From assembly GCA_050012295.1 (NCBI GenBank), contig JBEKHL010000067.1:1-6536 (forward strand): a stretch of DNA of 6,536 nt, given 5' to 3'. The position numbers were made by a program, and so were the translations under genes. This DNA is from UBA6186 sp050012295 (lineage in GTDB: Bacteria > Pseudomonadota > Gammaproteobacteria > UBA6186 > Azoamicaceae). The notes beneath the pieces are model-generated. The model saw nothing but the letters and a program-made list of their open reading frames with translations. It did not search any database and had not been told where the DNA came from. Shown piece after piece: positions 6,245 to 6,536 of this stretch (the stretch's first letter is position 1; each line of letters opens with the position of its first letter).

Positions 6245-6536
6245 TTAACGATTTAGATTTTTAAAATTATTAATAACAGTTATCTGTTCTGGAGTATATT
6301 GTGGCGCTATTTGTCTAGATTGATTAGCTGGTAATTGCCCTATATTAGCAGCATATCCAAACATAAGCGGTCTGTTTGCCTGCTGCGCTTGATTAGCTCG
6401 AAGTTCTGCAGCTGCTGCTCTAGCCTCCAGTTGTCGAAGCGCTGCTACAGTTGGACGAGCGTCAAGTGCTGCCTGTAATGCATTATGTGCTGCTACAGTT
6501 GGACGAGCTCTAAGCCCTACAAGCTCCGCTTGTAAC
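6245..6536 (-). CDS. C-terminal 96 residues of an unrecognised Ala-rich repeat protein
   Basis: The frame is open from the window edge to a TAA at 6247-6245. The protein is not recognised. The visible part starts with an Ala/Leu/Arg/Gln-rich, probably helical stretch of about 55 residues. It contains ARPTVAAHNALQAALD followed by ARPTVAALRQLEARAA, two copies of a 16-residue unit, then an AAAELRANQAQQANRP tail. A less biased end follows (about PLMFGYAANIGQLP to NNFKNLNR). It uses GC-richer codons (GCG, CGA, CTG, GAG) in the repeat part, unlike the rest of the window, while the last 20 or so codons are AT-rich like the neighbours. The gene converges on the outer-membrane protein gene. Candidates include a secreted effector or repeat-containing surface protein, but nothing seen here proves either. 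Confidence 0.65.
   Translation of the reverse strand, partial: LQAELVGLRARPTVAAHNALQAALDARPTVAALRQLEARAAAAELRANQAQQANRPLMFGYAANIGQLPANQSRQIAPQYTPEQITVINNFKNLNR
6441..6508 (-). repeat. 48-bp-period coding repeat
   Basis: A 20-base identical block (6441-6460 and 6489-6508) recurs exactly 48 bases apart, in frame, and encodes ARPTVAA each time. The rest of the 16-codon unit is less alike. The identity of the block at DNA level, third positions included, suggests a fairly recent duplication or recombination. More units may lie beyond the window edge. Confidence 0.75.

Overview
The window looks like part of a chromosome from an AT-rich (roughly one-third G+C by eye) gammaproteobacterium, possibly a host-associated or genome-reduced lineage such as the Legionellales/Coxiellaceae. 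The main evidence is NusA, which carries two C-terminal acidic repeats ending in a gammaproteobacterial-type LIMAAR motif. The IF2 C-terminal half also reads almost like the E. coli protein. The placement is inferred from remembered family features; no search was run.

Minus strand, 4704 down to 1: this is the classic translation/transcription operon in its conserved order, tRNA-fMet (metY position), rimP, nusA, infB, rbfA. A good sigma70-type promoter (TTTACA, 17 nt, TAAAAT) lies just upstream of the tRNA. A perfect 11-bp hairpin sits between the tRNA and rimP, and no other promoter was noticed, so the protein genes probably depend on read-through. nusA (503 aa) and infB (850 aa, GTG start) are complete, and rbfA is cut by the window edge. 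rimP is the surprise: its N-terminal domain is intact, but it stops straight after the conserved SSPG at a C4G5 run, and no sequence for the C-terminal domain remains before nusA. The initiator tRNA is also unusual, with a U1/U72 mismatch in place of the usual C1/A72.

Intergenic region 4664-5431 (768 nt): no gene is visible. It holds the operon promoter, a roughly 125-bp element with imperfect terminal inverted repeats and internal GC-richer hairpins (4825-4950), and a 327-bp fold-back element (4999-5325). The inner 78 nt of each arm of the fold-back are identical except for one base, and the element is bounded by a near-identical TATACCAA direct repeat. This is the architecture of a miniature inverted-repeat element.

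Plus strand, 5432-6154: a 240-aa secreted outer-membrane beta-barrel protein with a clear signal peptide. Two hairpins follow it in the gap to a convergent gene.

Minus strand, 6536-6245: the C-terminal 96 residues of an unrecognised Ala/Gln/Arg-rich protein with a 48-bp (16-aa) repeat. It is clearly richer in G+C than its surroundings.
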